From an uncultured Pelagibacteraceae bacterium (GTDB lineage Bacteria; Pseudomonadota; Alphaproteobacteria; Pelagibacterales; Pelagibacteraceae): DNA of 60,883 nt. The DNA lies in NCBI GenBank assembly GCA_902592265.1, contig CACJDV010000006.1, positions 1 through 60,883 of the forward strand, in the 5' to 3' direction. Position numbers and translations under genes: made by a program. The notes under the pieces were generated by a model. The model did no database searches. It was not told the origin of the DNA and saw only the letters and a program-made list of their open reading frames with translations. Shown in pieces: positions 38,721 through 48,373 of the stretch (its first letter is position 1; each line of letters begins with the position of its first letter).

Positions 38721-40384
38721 CTTTCAAAAAAAATATAATTTTTAATTACCCTTATTTTTCTCGGAGTATTTGAGCAAGGCGTTGGTGTTGCCCAGCAATA
38801 TCCTTCGGTTACATACATATAATCAATATCATTAATTTTTAAATTTTCATATTCTTTGTTAATAACAGTATAATAAGGAAAATTATTAAATTGATATTGA
38901 TCATTTCTATTAAATTCTGAATCTATCCTTATAATATTCTTTAGATTAAAAACTATAATTACTAATACAATAAAAATTTTTGTAATTTTACGAATATTAT
39001 TTTTAAAATTTATAGGTGAATAAAAAAACATGAACAACGAGGTAATCAATATGGTTATTGGAAGATACCCGCCATATCTAAGAGATGGATGTTTAAAAAA
39101 CCAAATTGTTAAAGCTATAACACTAGTTATGATTAAAATTTTTTGTATTATGATAAAATTCTTTTTTAAGTTAACTTTTTTATTGAATGAAAAAAATACA
39201 ATAAAGTTAATTAGAAGAATGATTAATAAATAATCTGAAACCTTACCAATAAAATAATTATTAAACCAATTTTGAACCCAATTTATCCCTTTTACATATT
39301 CTGATAAATTTTCAACTCTAAAATTGGGGCTAGCTCCAGCTTTTGCCCAAGATTCAAGCCAAAGATTCGATCTTTTGACTTCATTAATATCTAAGGTCCA
39401 AAAATACCTTTCTCCCACACAAGAAATATCCATAGGATAAATGATACAACCTGTATTGATAAAATTATGGGCTACAAAAAAAGCTAAAAATAAAAAATAA
39501 AATATTGCCGCCTTAAAATTGAAATATTCTTTTTTTAATGGATTAATTTTTAAATAATATAAAACTAAGAAAGCCAATATAAAATAGATCAGAAAATAAA
39601 CTTTAAAAGAAATAGCGATTAATAGTAAAAAAATATTATAATAAACTTTATCAATTTTTTTATCATTTATTAAAATATCTATAAAATTTATAATAATAAC
39701 TAGTAAAATTATTTGACCAGCTATATCAGTCCCGTACTCAGACAGTCTAGTGAACTTTATATTTATTACAGAAAAAAATATTAAGGACAATAAAAAAATT
39801 ATATTTTTCTTTTTATAATTTTTAAACAAATTATCTATCAAAATAAAATTTACAAAAATTAAAATTAAGTAATTTGGTAAATTAAATAAGAAATATTTAA
39901 TTATCGGTAAAAAAGTTAGTGAGTTTAAAAACAATAACGATGAATGGTGTCTATAACCATAGTTAAGCAAACCCATTCCAAAAGAGATTTTATTCTCGGA
40001 CAAACTCAAAGCAAATGGCAAATGATAATAAGGAAAATCATCATGATTTTTTGAAATCAAAAAAAAAGAGAAAGAAACTATTGTTATGAATAGTAATAAG
40101 TTTAAATGTTTCAATTCAATCTTTTCTTTTTTAAGAAAAAATAAAAATAAACCCAATAATAAAACAATTATGTTATGAATTGAATTGTGTGCAAATAAAA
40201 AACTTGAAGTATATGAAATTATTATAAGAAAAAAAATACCAAGTAATCCTGTTTCACCAATATTTAGAACAGAAACATCTTTAAAAACAATATTTCTAAA
40301 AAATTTTCCATATCCTACAGATGATAATATAAACAGAAAGACTAATAAAAAAATTGATATTATTTGAAAAAAATGAATTATCAT
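38717..40384 (-). CDS. Polytopic membrane protein, GT-C-like
   Basis: 555 residues with roughly twelve membrane helices. The first large loop after several helices holds KNHDDFPYYHLPF (D115, D116, H121), like the acidic catalytic loop of GT-C transferases. A soluble C-terminal segment (about 500-555) contains several cysteines (GYCWATPTPCSN). Coupled to the FkbM gene downstream. Only 17 nt separate its start from the divergent ligase/polymerase gene. A periplasmic glycosyltransferase using prenyl-linked sugar is the best guess; it could also be a polymerase. Confidence 0.6.
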   Translation of the reverse strand: MIIHFFQIISIFLLVFLFILSSVGYGKFFRNIVFKDVSVLNIGETGLLGIFFLIIISYTSSFLFAHNSIHNIIVLLLGLFLFFLKKEKIELKHLNLLLFITIVSFSFFLISKNHDDFPYYHLPFALSLSENKISFGMGLLNYGYRHHSSLLFLNSLTFLPIIKYFLFNLPNYLILIFVNFILIDNLFKNYKKKNIIFLLSLIFFSVINIKFTRLSEYGTDIAGQIILLVIIINFIDILINDKKIDKVYYNIFLLLIAISFKVYFLIYFILAFLVLYYLKINPLKKEYFNFKAAIFYFLFLAFFVAHNFINTGCIIYPMDISCVGERYFWTLDINEVKRSNLWLESWAKAGASPNFRVENLSEYVKGINWVQNWFNNYFIGKVSDYLLIILLINFIVFFSFNKKVNLKKNFIIIQKILIITSVIALTIWFFKHPSLRYGGYLPITILITSLFMFFYSPINFKNNIRKITKIFIVLVIIVFNLKNIIRIDSEFNRNDQYQFNNFPYYTVINKEYENLKINDIDYMYVTEGYCWATPTPCSNTPRKIRVIKNYIFFER

Positions 40385-40401
40385 AAAACTTAAATATACT
40401 A

Positions 40402-41688
40402 ATGAATTTTATTATCCAAGATATAAATCACCTAAAAAAAATTGATTTGGCTGACAGAATTACAGTTATAACTTTCTGTTTTATTCCTGTGTTTCTCATT
40501 ATTGGAACTGCAGTAAGTGAATTGGCTATTATAGCTTTATCCATAAGATTTTTGATAGACTTTATTTTCTTTAGAAACTTTAAAATATATAACAAATTTT
40601 TATTTTACTTTCTTTTTATCATTTATGGAGCTTTAATAATAAATCTTATCTTTTCTGTAAATTATGAAAATTCCTTTTTAAGAAATATATTCTTTATAAA
40701 ATATTTGATTTTTACAATCGGTACTATTGATTTTTTTTCCAAGAGAAAATTAGAATTATTTTTCATATTTAAGATTTGGACATTAATTTTATTTATTTTT
40801 TCTTTGGATTTGATTGTTCAGTTTATTACTCAAAAAAATATCATTGGAATGGAGTCCCCTCTCAAATATCATAGGCTCTCTGGTTTTATGGGTGATGAAC
40901 TTAAGGCAGGATCTTTAATTTTATTTTTTTGTTTTGCAGTAACTGGTTTTTTAACAAATGAAAAAAAATATAAAATTTTAGGTATAATCCTCATTTGCTT
41001 TTTCTTATCAACAATTTTTATAACTGGAGATAGGTCAAATTTTTTTAAATCTTTAATGACATTTTTTTGTTTAGCCTTTTTTATTGATAAAAAAATCATT
41101 GGTAAGTTACTAGCCCTATTTCTTATTATGATGGGGATAATCCTATCTATTATTTCAACAAATGAAGTTTTTAAAGAAAGATTCAAAAGTGATATATTAA
41201 ATGAACTTAGACAAGATAATTATAATTTAATCAATTACATAAAAAAAACCGAATATGGAAAAATTTATTCATCTGCTTACAATTTATATTTACAAAAAAA
41301 AATATTTGGTGTCGGAAATAAAAATTTTAGAATTTTATGTGAAAAAAATTTTAAACAGAAATATCCTTTTACTCAAAATTTAAAAGAAACAAAATGTAAT
41401 ACTCATCCACATCAAATATATTTAGAAATTTTAGTAGAACATGGGATATTCGGTATGACTATTTTTCTAATCTCTTTAATATTATTTGTTTATAGAAATT
41501 TTAAATTTGTTCTTAAAGAAAAAGATTATTTATTAACATCTCTTTTTTTTTCTACTTTAATTATTTTTATACCTATACTCCCTGGAGGAAGTTTTTTCAC
41601 GAGTTTTAATGCAAACATTTTTTGGTTAAATCTGGGTTTTTTTTATTCTTATAAAAATTTATGTTCTCAAAAAAAAATTAATCATTAA
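40402..41688 (+). CDS. O-antigen ligase/polymerase (Wzy-C family)
   Basis: 428 residues, about eleven membrane helices. The large periplasmic loop with the family signature NTHPHQIYLEILVEHGIFG lies at about 330-348, and an upstream TGDRSNFFKS element is also typical. Could be the O-antigen ligase WaaL or the polymerase Wzy; the sequence alone does not separate them. Its 3' end overlaps the convergent GT2 gene by 30 nt. Confidence 0.83.
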   Translation: MNFIIQDINHLKKIDLADRITVITFCFIPVFLIIGTAVSELAIIALSIRFLIDFIFFRNFKIYNKFLFYFLFIIYGALIINLIFSVNYENSFLRNIFFIKYLIFTIGTIDFFSKRKLELFFIFKIWTLILFIFSLDLIVQFITQKNIIGMESPLKYHRLSGFMGDELKAGSLILFFCFAVTGFLTNEKKYKILGIILICFFLSTIFITGDRSNFFKSLMTFFCLAFFIDKKIIGKLLALFLIMMGIILSIISTNEVFKERFKSDILNELRQDNYNLINYIKKTEYGKIYSSAYNLYLQKKIFGVGNKNFRILCEKNFKQKYPFTQNLKETKCNTHPHQIYLEILVEHGIFGMTIFLISLILFVYRNFKFVLKEKDYLLTSLFFSTLIIFIPILPGGSFFTSFNANIFWLNLGFFYSYKNLCSQKKINH

Positions 41689-42453
41689 AGTCATGAAATA
41701 ATCAATGGTATAAAAATTTTTTTTATTAACAGTTTTAAAATATTTATAACCCTCAAGTCTTCTTTTAAACCAATTAGAATTAAATTCTTTAAAATTTTTA
41801 CTACTCTCATTTTCGTTATGATTTAAATAATATGTTAATTTTTTATTTAAAAAGAGAGTTTTTTCCTTATTCAAGAATGCTAATGCAGCAATCCTAAAAT
41901 CTAATGTTGTAAGTGGAAATTTTTTTTTAAAAAGTTTTTTTTCATTCAATTTTATTAATTTTTTTTTAATTGAAATACAGCTTTGAGGAGGAAATTTTGG
42001 CCATTTATTTTTTCTAAAATGATATTTGGTATTTCTAAGTTTAATTTTACCTGTTGGGTCAATAAAGATTGGTTTATCAAATATAAAACAAAGTTTTCTA
42101 TTTTTTGTGAAATGTCTCTCAATTTCTAAAAGTTTATTTCTTTTTAAATAATCATCAGAGTCCAAAAAGCAAATTATCTCACCTTTGGCTTTTTTAAGTC
42201 CTTGGTAATAAGTATTTAATTGATAAAAAGTATTAAATTTAGATTTATTTTTAGATTTATTTGTTTTTAAAATCTTTATCTTTTCTTTAAATTTTTTAAT
42301 TTTTTGTAAAGAGTTATCGGTTGAATTATCATCAATAACTATTATTTCAAAATTTTTTTTAAAGTTTTGCTTTAAACAAGATTTTATACTTTTATCTAAA
42401 TATTTCTCTCCATTGTAATTTGCTATTAATATTGAAACTTTGATTTTTGCCAT
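41659..42453 (-). CDS. Family 2 glycosyltransferase
   Basis: 264-residue GT-A enzyme. N-terminal VSILIANYNGEKYLDKSI, VIDDNSTDNS, and the metal motif in ICFLDSDDYLKRNK. C-terminal third is Lys/Asn-rich and variable. Single minus-strand gene between two plus-strand genes; overlaps the ligase/polymerase gene by 30 nt at the 3' end. Confidence 0.88.
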   Translation of the reverse strand: MAKIKVSILIANYNGEKYLDKSIKSCLKQNFKKNFEIIVIDDNSTDNSLQKIKKFKEKIKILKTNKSKNKSKFNTFYQLNTYYQGLKKAKGEIICFLDSDDYLKRNKLLEIERHFTKNRKLCFIFDKPIFIDPTGKIKLRNTKYHFRKNKWPKFPPQSCISIKKKLIKLNEKKLFKKKFPLTTLDFRIAALAFLNKEKTLFLNKKLTYYLNHNENESSKNFKEFNSNWFKRRLEGYKYFKTVNKKNFYTIDYFMTLMINFFLRT

Positions 42454-42542
42454 TTTAATTCTTATAAAGTGAATTCATTAAATCATTTGAATACTCAAGT
42501 AATATACTTTCATAATATGTTATTTTAATTATATTTATTTAA

Positions 42543-43667
42543 ATGCAATCAAAAAAAAAAATAAAGTTATATATATTTCAACCTTATCCAAAATTTGGCG
42601 GAGCTGATCGATCTATAATTAAGTTAATCAATGGTTTGGGCTATAATGATATTACTTTAATTAGTCTATCTAAATGTAAATATCAACAATATCTTAATAA
42701 AAAGATCAAATTTAAAACTTTAAATAGTAAAAAAACTTTTTTTTCTATTTTTGAACTAAAAAATTATTTAAATGAAGAAATTGAAAAAAATAAACATAAA
42801 AAAAATATCATTATATCAAATCAAAACTTTGCAAATGTCGTTACTATGATTTCATTGGGCCAGGTGGAAAATATTAAAAAAATATTAGTTGAACGAAATC
42901 ATTTGGATGAATTAAGATTTTACAAAGGGATAAAAGATTATATCAAAAAAAAAATCATATTATTTTTAATTAAAGTTTATTATCCAAAAAGTGATGCAAT
43001 CATTGGTATAAGCAAAAAGTTAAGTGATGACTTAAAGAACTATATTAATTCAAAAGTAATCACTATTTATAATCCATCATTAGAGGAAAAAATTATTCAA
43101 AACAATATGATTAAAAAAGTTAAGATAAATCGATCAAAAAAAATTCTTTTAAATGTTGGATTTTTTGAAAAACAAAAAGATCAACTTACTCTGCTAAAAT
43201 CAATAAACATTTTAAAGAAAAATTATAATAATTTTTATCTTTTACTAGTTGGTGATGGATCGGAGTACAATAATTTAAGTAATTATATAAAAAAAAATAA
43301 TTTACAAAAATTTGTAGAAATTCATAGAAAGATTGATAATCCAGTTGATTTTTTTAAAAAAGCAGATTTATTTATCTTGAGTTCTATTTACGAGGGTCTA
43401 GGAAATGTTTTGATAGAGGCTATTAAATATAAATGTCCAATTATTACAACGAATTGTAATTCTGGTCCAATGGAAATAATTAGTAATGGAAAATATGGAG
43501 ACTTTTTCAATCCAAGAGATTATCAAACTTTGGCAAAAAAAATATTAAATCATCTTAAAAATCCAAAAAAATTAAAAAAAAAGATAAAAGTTCCGAAAAG
43601 TCATTTGGCTAAATTTTCACTTAAAAATAATGTAAGAAATTTTCAAAAATTATTTGAAAAAGTATAA
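42543..43667 (+). CDS. Family 4 glycosyltransferase
   Basis: 374-residue GT-B enzyme. Begins with the donor-proximal QPYPKFGGADRSIIKLI. The C-terminal half has LLNVGFFEKQKDQLTLL and the E-x7-E signature SIYEGLGNVLIEAI followed by CNSGPMEII. Similar in plan to the GT4 at 36911. Divergent from the GT2 at 42453 across 89 nt; one base from the convergent gene at 43669. Confidence 0.9.
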   Translation: MQSKKKIKLYIFQPYPKFGGADRSIIKLINGLGYNDITLISLSKCKYQQYLNKKIKFKTLNSKKTFFSIFELKNYLNEEIEKNKHKKNIIISNQNFANVVTMISLGQVENIKKILVERNHLDELRFYKGIKDYIKKKIILFLIKVYYPKSDAIIGISKKLSDDLKNYINSKVITIYNPSLEEKIIQNNMIKKVKINRSKKILLNVGFFEKQKDQLTLLKSINILKKNYNNFYLLLVGDGSEYNNLSNYIKKNNLQKFVEIHRKIDNPVDFFKKADLFILSSIYEGLGNVLIEAIKYKCPIITTNCNSGPMEIISNGKYGDFFNPRDYQTLAKKILNHLKNPKKLKKKIKVPKSHLAKFSLKNNVRNFQKLFEKV

Positions 43668-43668
43668 A

Positions 43669-44775
43669 TCATTCAATTATTTCTAAAATTTTATTTAAAA
43701 AATATTTTTTACCAGTTTGCAAATGGCAGTTCTCTAGAATTGACTTCGAATTGATCACTAATTTTTTTCTTAAACTAATGTCATTTATCAAAATATTTAA
43801 ATTATTTTCTAAATTTTCAAATTCCAAATCATAAGATAGATATGTATGGCCGTCGTGGTAAATGTTAGGCCAAGTTTCTATCTTTGACATATCTGCTGTC
43901 ATGAATGCGGTTCCACACATAATTGCCTCAAATTCTCTATAACAGATTTCACCCCAACCAAAAGCACCTATTGAAACTTTGGAATTCCTCAAAGTTTCGT
44001 AGTATTTTTTTTTATTAAATCTTCCTTTAATTATTCCATTTTTATTTTTCAAATTTTCTAATACCTTTTTTAATTTAATTCTTTGAAAGCCTACGGATTC
44101 TCTATAAAATTTTGTATTCATTAAAGAAAAGTAATCATATTTTATTTTATCCTCATTCCAATTCTCGTAAAATGGCAATTTCATTTTATATTCCATCTTA
44201 TCTAAGTACTTAAATTTTAAAAATTCCAAATAATAATCTATTTTGGAAAATTCGACATAATCGAAAAAAAAAGCAACACCAAGGTTCCAGCCTAATGTTA
44301 ATTTTTTCAGATATTTTGGATTTAATAGTTCTTGATTGTAATCTTTGAAATCTTTTATATTGTGTTTATTGATGTAGTAATCAGTGTGAAATCTGCCTCC
44401 TTTTATTTTATTAAAATAAATTTTTTTATCTTTATAGAGTTGTTTTTTTACGTATTTTTTAACAAACGGGAGAACCTCAAACTGAGTAGTCCCTGCACTA
44501 TCTCTCATATCAAACCAATATAAATTTTTATTCTTTTTATAAATTTCTTGGATATATTCTAAGTTTACATGACCATCAACTTCAGGAAATGATCTTGAGT
44601 TTAAAAATAAGTGATCGGCCTGAAAAAAATTTTTTTTTATTGAGGAAAAAAAATTTACTTCTATTTCAAGATCTTTTAGATTTTTTTGAAATAAAAAAAA
44701 CCAATTCCAAAATCCATAATATAACCCTAATCTTCTTGCTTCTTCATTAATAAGAATATGAATTTTTTGTTTCAT
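43669..44775 (-). CDS. Probable GT-B glycosyltransferase
   Basis: 368 residues without the classical GT4 E-x7-E, but with a C-terminal block SIGAFGWGEICYREFEAIMCGT (about 283-303) of the kind seen in CgeB/Glyco_trans_1_2 proteins. An N-terminal half with many aromatic residues (LGLYYGFWNWFFLFQ). No membrane segments. Divergent from the SAM-fold gene at 44819 with 43 nt between. Function as a glycosyltransferase is likely but donor and acceptor are unknown. Confidence 0.65.
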   Translation of the reverse strand: MKQKIHILINEEARRLGLYYGFWNWFFLFQKNLKDLEIEVNFFSSIKKNFFQADHLFLNSRSFPEVDGHVNLEYIQEIYKKNKNLYWFDMRDSAGTTQFEVLPFVKKYVKKQLYKDKKIYFNKIKGGRFHTDYYINKHNIKDFKDYNQELLNPKYLKKLTLGWNLGVAFFFDYVEFSKIDYYLEFLKFKYLDKMEYKMKLPFYENWNEDKIKYDYFSLMNTKFYRESVGFQRIKLKKVLENLKNKNGIIKGRFNKKKYYETLRNSKVSIGAFGWGEICYREFEAIMCGTAFMTADMSKIETWPNIYHDGHTYLSYDLEFENLENNLNILINDISLRKKLVINSKSILENCHLQTGKKYFLNKILEIIE

Positions 44776-44818
44776 ATAAAATACTTTTACATATAAGTTA
44801 ATTTTTGCAATTTAATTA

Positions 44819-45481
44819 ATGATAAGTAAAATAATAAATTTCTCCGTATATCTTTTGAGGTATTTTTCTATATTAAGGACAAAATATGAAGTTTCTAGAG
44901 AAATTAATTTTGGATCGAGCCAGGCAAACAACTTTTTTAAAAAACATTTAAAAAAATGCAAATTTTACTTAGAATATGGGTCAGGGAATAGCACTCTTCT
45001 CGCGGTAAGTTACAAAAAAAGATTTATCTCTATTGAGAGTGATCGGAGTTTTTATAACTATATTAGAATAAACAAAAAGATAAATGATATTACATATATA
45101 GATATTGGACCGACCAAGTATTTTTCTTACCCCATTTTACCATTTTGTTTTATAGAAAAAAAAATTACAAATTATAGTAATTATATTAAAAAAATATTTT
45201 TTGAAAACAAATTAATTCCAGACTTAATCTTAATAGATGGACGATTTAGAGTTAATGTATGTCTTAATATTATTAAATTTTTAATTAAGAATAAAATAAA
45301 AAAAAATATACTTATAATAATTGACGACTACAAATTTAGGAAAAACTATAAAATTTTAAATAAGTTTTTTAAAATCACAAATGAAGGAAGATTTGGTGTT
45401 ATTAGATATAATGATTACAAGAAAATTTCTCTTAAAAATATCGATAACTACTTACTTAAATCAAAAATAGATTATTTATAA
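44819..45481 (+). CDS. Class I SAM-methyltransferase-like protein
   Basis: 220 residues with a Rossmann-type motif FYLEYGSGNSTLLAV, an acidic strand end FISIESD, and the DLILIDGRFRVNVCL block seen in a family of island methyltransferase-like proteins. The target is unknown; a sugar or lipid modification is inferred from context. Last six bases overlap the convergent acyltransferase gene. Confidence 0.68.
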   Translation: MISKIINFSVYLLRYFSILRTKYEVSREINFGSSQANNFFKKHLKKCKFYLEYGSGNSTLLAVSYKKRFISIESDRSFYNYIRINKKINDITYIDIGPTKYFSYPILPFCFIEKKITNYSNYIKKIFFENKLIPDLILIDGRFRVNVCLNIIKFLIKNKIKKNILIIIDDYKFRKNYKILNKFFKITNEGRFGVIRYNDYKKISLKNIDNYLLKSKIDYL

Positions 45482-46498
45482 ATATTTTGGATTAATTTTT
45501 TTAATATTTTTCATGTACCAAGAGACTACAATTTTTTTCATTGGTGTCTCAATAAATTTAAATGAACAAATTGCCATTAATAATGTTGATATAATTGCAA
45601 TTATTACAGAAAGATTTTCAGCTCCAAGTTTATTAATTTCTCTTATAATTATAATTCCAATACTATGATGTAATAAGTACCATGAAAAAGATATTAAACC
45701 AATTTTTGAAATAAGACTGAGCCTAAAATTTAACTTTAACTTAAGGACTAACCAAATTAAAAAAACTATAAGAATAAATGGTAACTCATAACCATTAAAT
45801 CTTTCATTAACTATGATATTAATTATTACAAATAAAATTGTAAGAAAGTACATTAATAATTTTTTTTCTTTCAAACTAAAAATTATCAAACCAACTAAAA
45901 ACCAATTTGCATGAGGAGAAATAGATGTAATGGTTACGAATATATTATCATCAAATAATATAACTATATTTAAAAAGATTGAAAATATCACCCAAGTTAT
46001 AATAGATTTATTAAGATTCTTAAAAAAAAAATATATTATTCCAAAAAAAATATAAAATTTTAACTCAACAATTAACATCCAATAAACACCATCTATATAT
46101 TTAAAATTTAATCCCGGAACAAAATTAGCAAATATTAAATTCATAAATCCCGTGTACCAATCCACCTCTCGACCTGGAAGATCAAATAAACTATAAAAAG
46201 TAAGAGTTATAAGAGCACAAAATACGTAAGCAGGATAAATTCGAGCAAATCTTCTCATTAAAAATTCAATATAATTTTGTGATTGAAAAATAGTCATTGC
46301 TATACAGTATCCACTTAAAATAAAAAATATATCTACACCTACCCAAAGATGTTTTGAAATACCTGATGTCCAATTGTCAGACCTAAATAGATAATCTGGA
46401 GAATAATGAGCTGTGTAATGATACAAAACAATAAAAATAATTGCTACACCTCTAAGTAAGTCAATATTTTCAATTCTTTCTTTATTTTTTGATAACAT
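45476..46498 (-). CDS. Acyltransferase family 3 (OafA-like)
   Basis: Membrane O-acyltransferase that typically adds acetyl groups to surface sugars. 340 residues with about ten helices. The N-terminal signature IENIDLLRGVAIIFIVLYHY carries the catalytic histidine after the RG pair, followed by WVGVDIFFILSGYCIA. C-terminal HHSIGIIIIREI. No SGNH domain is attached. Divergent from the next operon with 52 nt between. Confidence 0.92.
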   Translation of the reverse strand: MLSKNKERIENIDLLRGVAIIFIVLYHYTAHYSPDYLFRSDNWTSGISKHLWVGVDIFFILSGYCIAMTIFQSQNYIEFLMRRFARIYPAYVFCALITLTFYSLFDLPGREVDWYTGFMNLIFANFVPGLNFKYIDGVYWMLIVELKFYIFFGIIYFFFKNLNKSIITWVIFSIFLNIVILFDDNIFVTITSISPHANWFLVGLIIFSLKEKKLLMYFLTILFVIINIIVNERFNGYELPFILIVFLIWLVLKLKLNFRLSLISKIGLISFSWYLLHHSIGIIIIREINKLGAENLSVIIAIISTLLMAICSFKFIETPMKKIVVSWYMKNIKKINPKYL

Positions 46499-46550
46499 TA
46501 TATTATTTTGAAACTATATTAATTATATCAATAATTAGCAAAATAAACTT

Positions 46551-46835
46551 ATGGATTTTTATAAAAAACTTTTTTTAGGAACTTTGACAATTGTTGTAGC
46601 AATAATATTAATCATAAAATTTTCATTATCTTCAATAGAAAATAGAATAATTGAAATTACAAAATCTGAAAAATTTTATAATTTTATAAGTCAAAGATTT
46701 AAGTATGAAATGAATAGACATTCTTCAAAAGAATTAACCCAAGAAGAAATTAACTTTTACACTATTGAATTAAATAAAATACTTTCAAAATGGAAACCTG
46801 TAATAGATAGGTTAAATGTTGAAAATATCAAATAA
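46551..46835 (+). CDS. Small single-pass membrane protein, unknown
   Basis: 94 residues: one N-terminal transmembrane segment (about 7-27) followed by a charged, helical tail with KSEKFYNFISQRFKYEMNR. Not recognised as any family. Its stop shares a base with the start of the 512-aa GT-C gene, and it opens the eight-gene branched-sugar operon, so it may act with that membrane enzyme. It is not a four-helix GtrA flippase. Confidence 0.7.
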   Translation: MDFYKKLFLGTLTIVVAIILIIKFSLSSIENRIIEITKSEKFYNFISQRFKYEMNRHSSKELTQEEINFYTIELNKILSKWKPVIDRLNVENIK

Positions 46836-48373
46836 TGAAGACTGCAAATATAGACAATTATAAAATAATTGTTATCGCTATTTCGTTATTCTCTTTTTTA
46901 ATTTCAGTTTGGCAGTCTCCATATGTTTATGATGCCCATCATTGGGGTCTTGTGGCATCTAATGCTTATGACCTATTAAACAACAAAATACCCTATAAAG
47001 AAATATTCATTCAATATGGAATATTTACAACATTATTACATTCAGTTTTCATGAAAATAGGAAGTCAAAGTGTAATTTCAATCTTTTTTTTCACATCTGT
47101 TATCTATTCGATTTCAATATATTTTTTTTTTTTAATTGTTAAAAATAAATTTAAAGATCAATTAGCTTTATTTGCTGTATTATGTTTAGTTTTAATTCAT
47201 CCCTTTGTAAATCACCCATGGCATAATTATTTAACATTTTTTTTCTTAATTTTATCAATTTTTTGTTTAGAGAAAAATATTGATAAATATTATTTTATTT
47301 CAGGTTTTTTGTTTGGTTTAGCTGTATTATCATACGAAAAATTTTTAGTCGTATTTCTACTATTTTTTATAAGCTATGCTTTAATTAATCTTAAAAATAA
47401 AAAAATTAAAGATGTATTTTTTTTATCAATTGGTTTTTTTATTCCGATAATAATATTTTTTTTATACATCAATCATAATCAAATATTTTTTGATTGGATA
47501 AAGTATCATTCTATAAGCGATCTTTATATTGGTGATAATTATATAATTGTTGTACTAAGTTTTTTAAAAAATTTACTATATAATGGAGTCAAAAATTTTA
47601 TTTTTGAACCATATTGGATATTTTTTTTAATTTTAATAGTTCTTAATTTAGCTTTTTTATATATTTTTTTATTTAATAAAAATCTTGTAAAAAAAGAAGA
47701 TGAATATCTAGTATATATTTCAATGTTATCGCTTGGCTCATTTTCATCAGCTATTCACTCATTAAATAGTTTTAGGCTGGCGACAGGAGCATTTATTGGA
47801 ATCTTTATACTAATATTTTTTCTTAACAAAATTAAGAATACTGAAACACAAAAAATTATCTCATTTAGCATAATTATAATTCTTTGTTTAGGTATAAATT
47901 TTAAAAAAAGTGAAAATAATAAACTTTATGTGACGCCTGTTTCATTTGAACATATTACAAATAATGAAATAAAATTTTTCAAACATTTAAAATTTAAGAA
48001 AGATACATGGAACCACACCCTTTTTTTCAACAAAAAAATAAATGAAATAAAAGAAAAATGCATAAATGTAAATTATGCAATTAATTATACTAATAATACC
48101 TATTACTATTTATTAATCTCAGATTTTTTTAGAACTTTTCAAATTAAGCCATGGATTAATTCAAAAAGTACTTTAGACAAGCAAACAATGAGTCTCATTA
48201 ATCCTAATTTTGAGTCTAATTTGAAAAAACGGATAAAAAAAAATCAAACACTTATTGTTGCTGATTTGTCCTTCCAAGTTCCTGAGAATTATAGCTACAT
48301 TAAACTGCCTTATTCATATGAGAATAAATTTAAAAGAATTTTAGTTCCTAAAAGATGTATAGATAAAATATGA
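46835..48373 (+). CDS. GT-C-type membrane glycosyltransferase candidate
   Basis: 512 residues with about eleven membrane helices and a soluble C-terminal region from about 355. After the first helix the loop holds PYVYDAHHWG (D33, H35, H36), placed like the acidic catalytic motif of GT-C enzymes (PMT/ArnT/Gtr type). Second gene in the operon, coupled on both sides (one- and four-base overlaps). Likely transfers a prenyl-phosphate-linked sugar in the periplasm; the proposed donor comes from the GtrB-like protein at the operon end. Confidence 0.65.
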   Translation: MKTANIDNYKIIVIAISLFSFLISVWQSPYVYDAHHWGLVASNAYDLLNNKIPYKEIFIQYGIFTTLLHSVFMKIGSQSVISIFFFTSVIYSISIYFFFLIVKNKFKDQLALFAVLCLVLIHPFVNHPWHNYLTFFFLILSIFCLEKNIDKYYFISGFLFGLAVLSYEKFLVVFLLFFISYALINLKNKKIKDVFFLSIGFFIPIIIFFLYINHNQIFFDWIKYHSISDLYIGDNYIIVVLSFLKNLLYNGVKNFIFEPYWIFFLILIVLNLAFLYIFLFNKNLVKKEDEYLVYISMLSLGSFSSAIHSLNSFRLATGAFIGIFILIFFLNKIKNTETQKIISFSIIIILCLGINFKKSENNKLYVTPVSFEHITNNEIKFFKHLKFKKDTWNHTLFFNKKINEIKEKCINVNYAINYTNNTYYYLLISDFFRTFQIKPWINSKSTLDKQTMSLINPNFESNLKKRIKKNQTLIVADLSFQVPENYSYIKLPYSYENKFKRILVPKRCIDKI

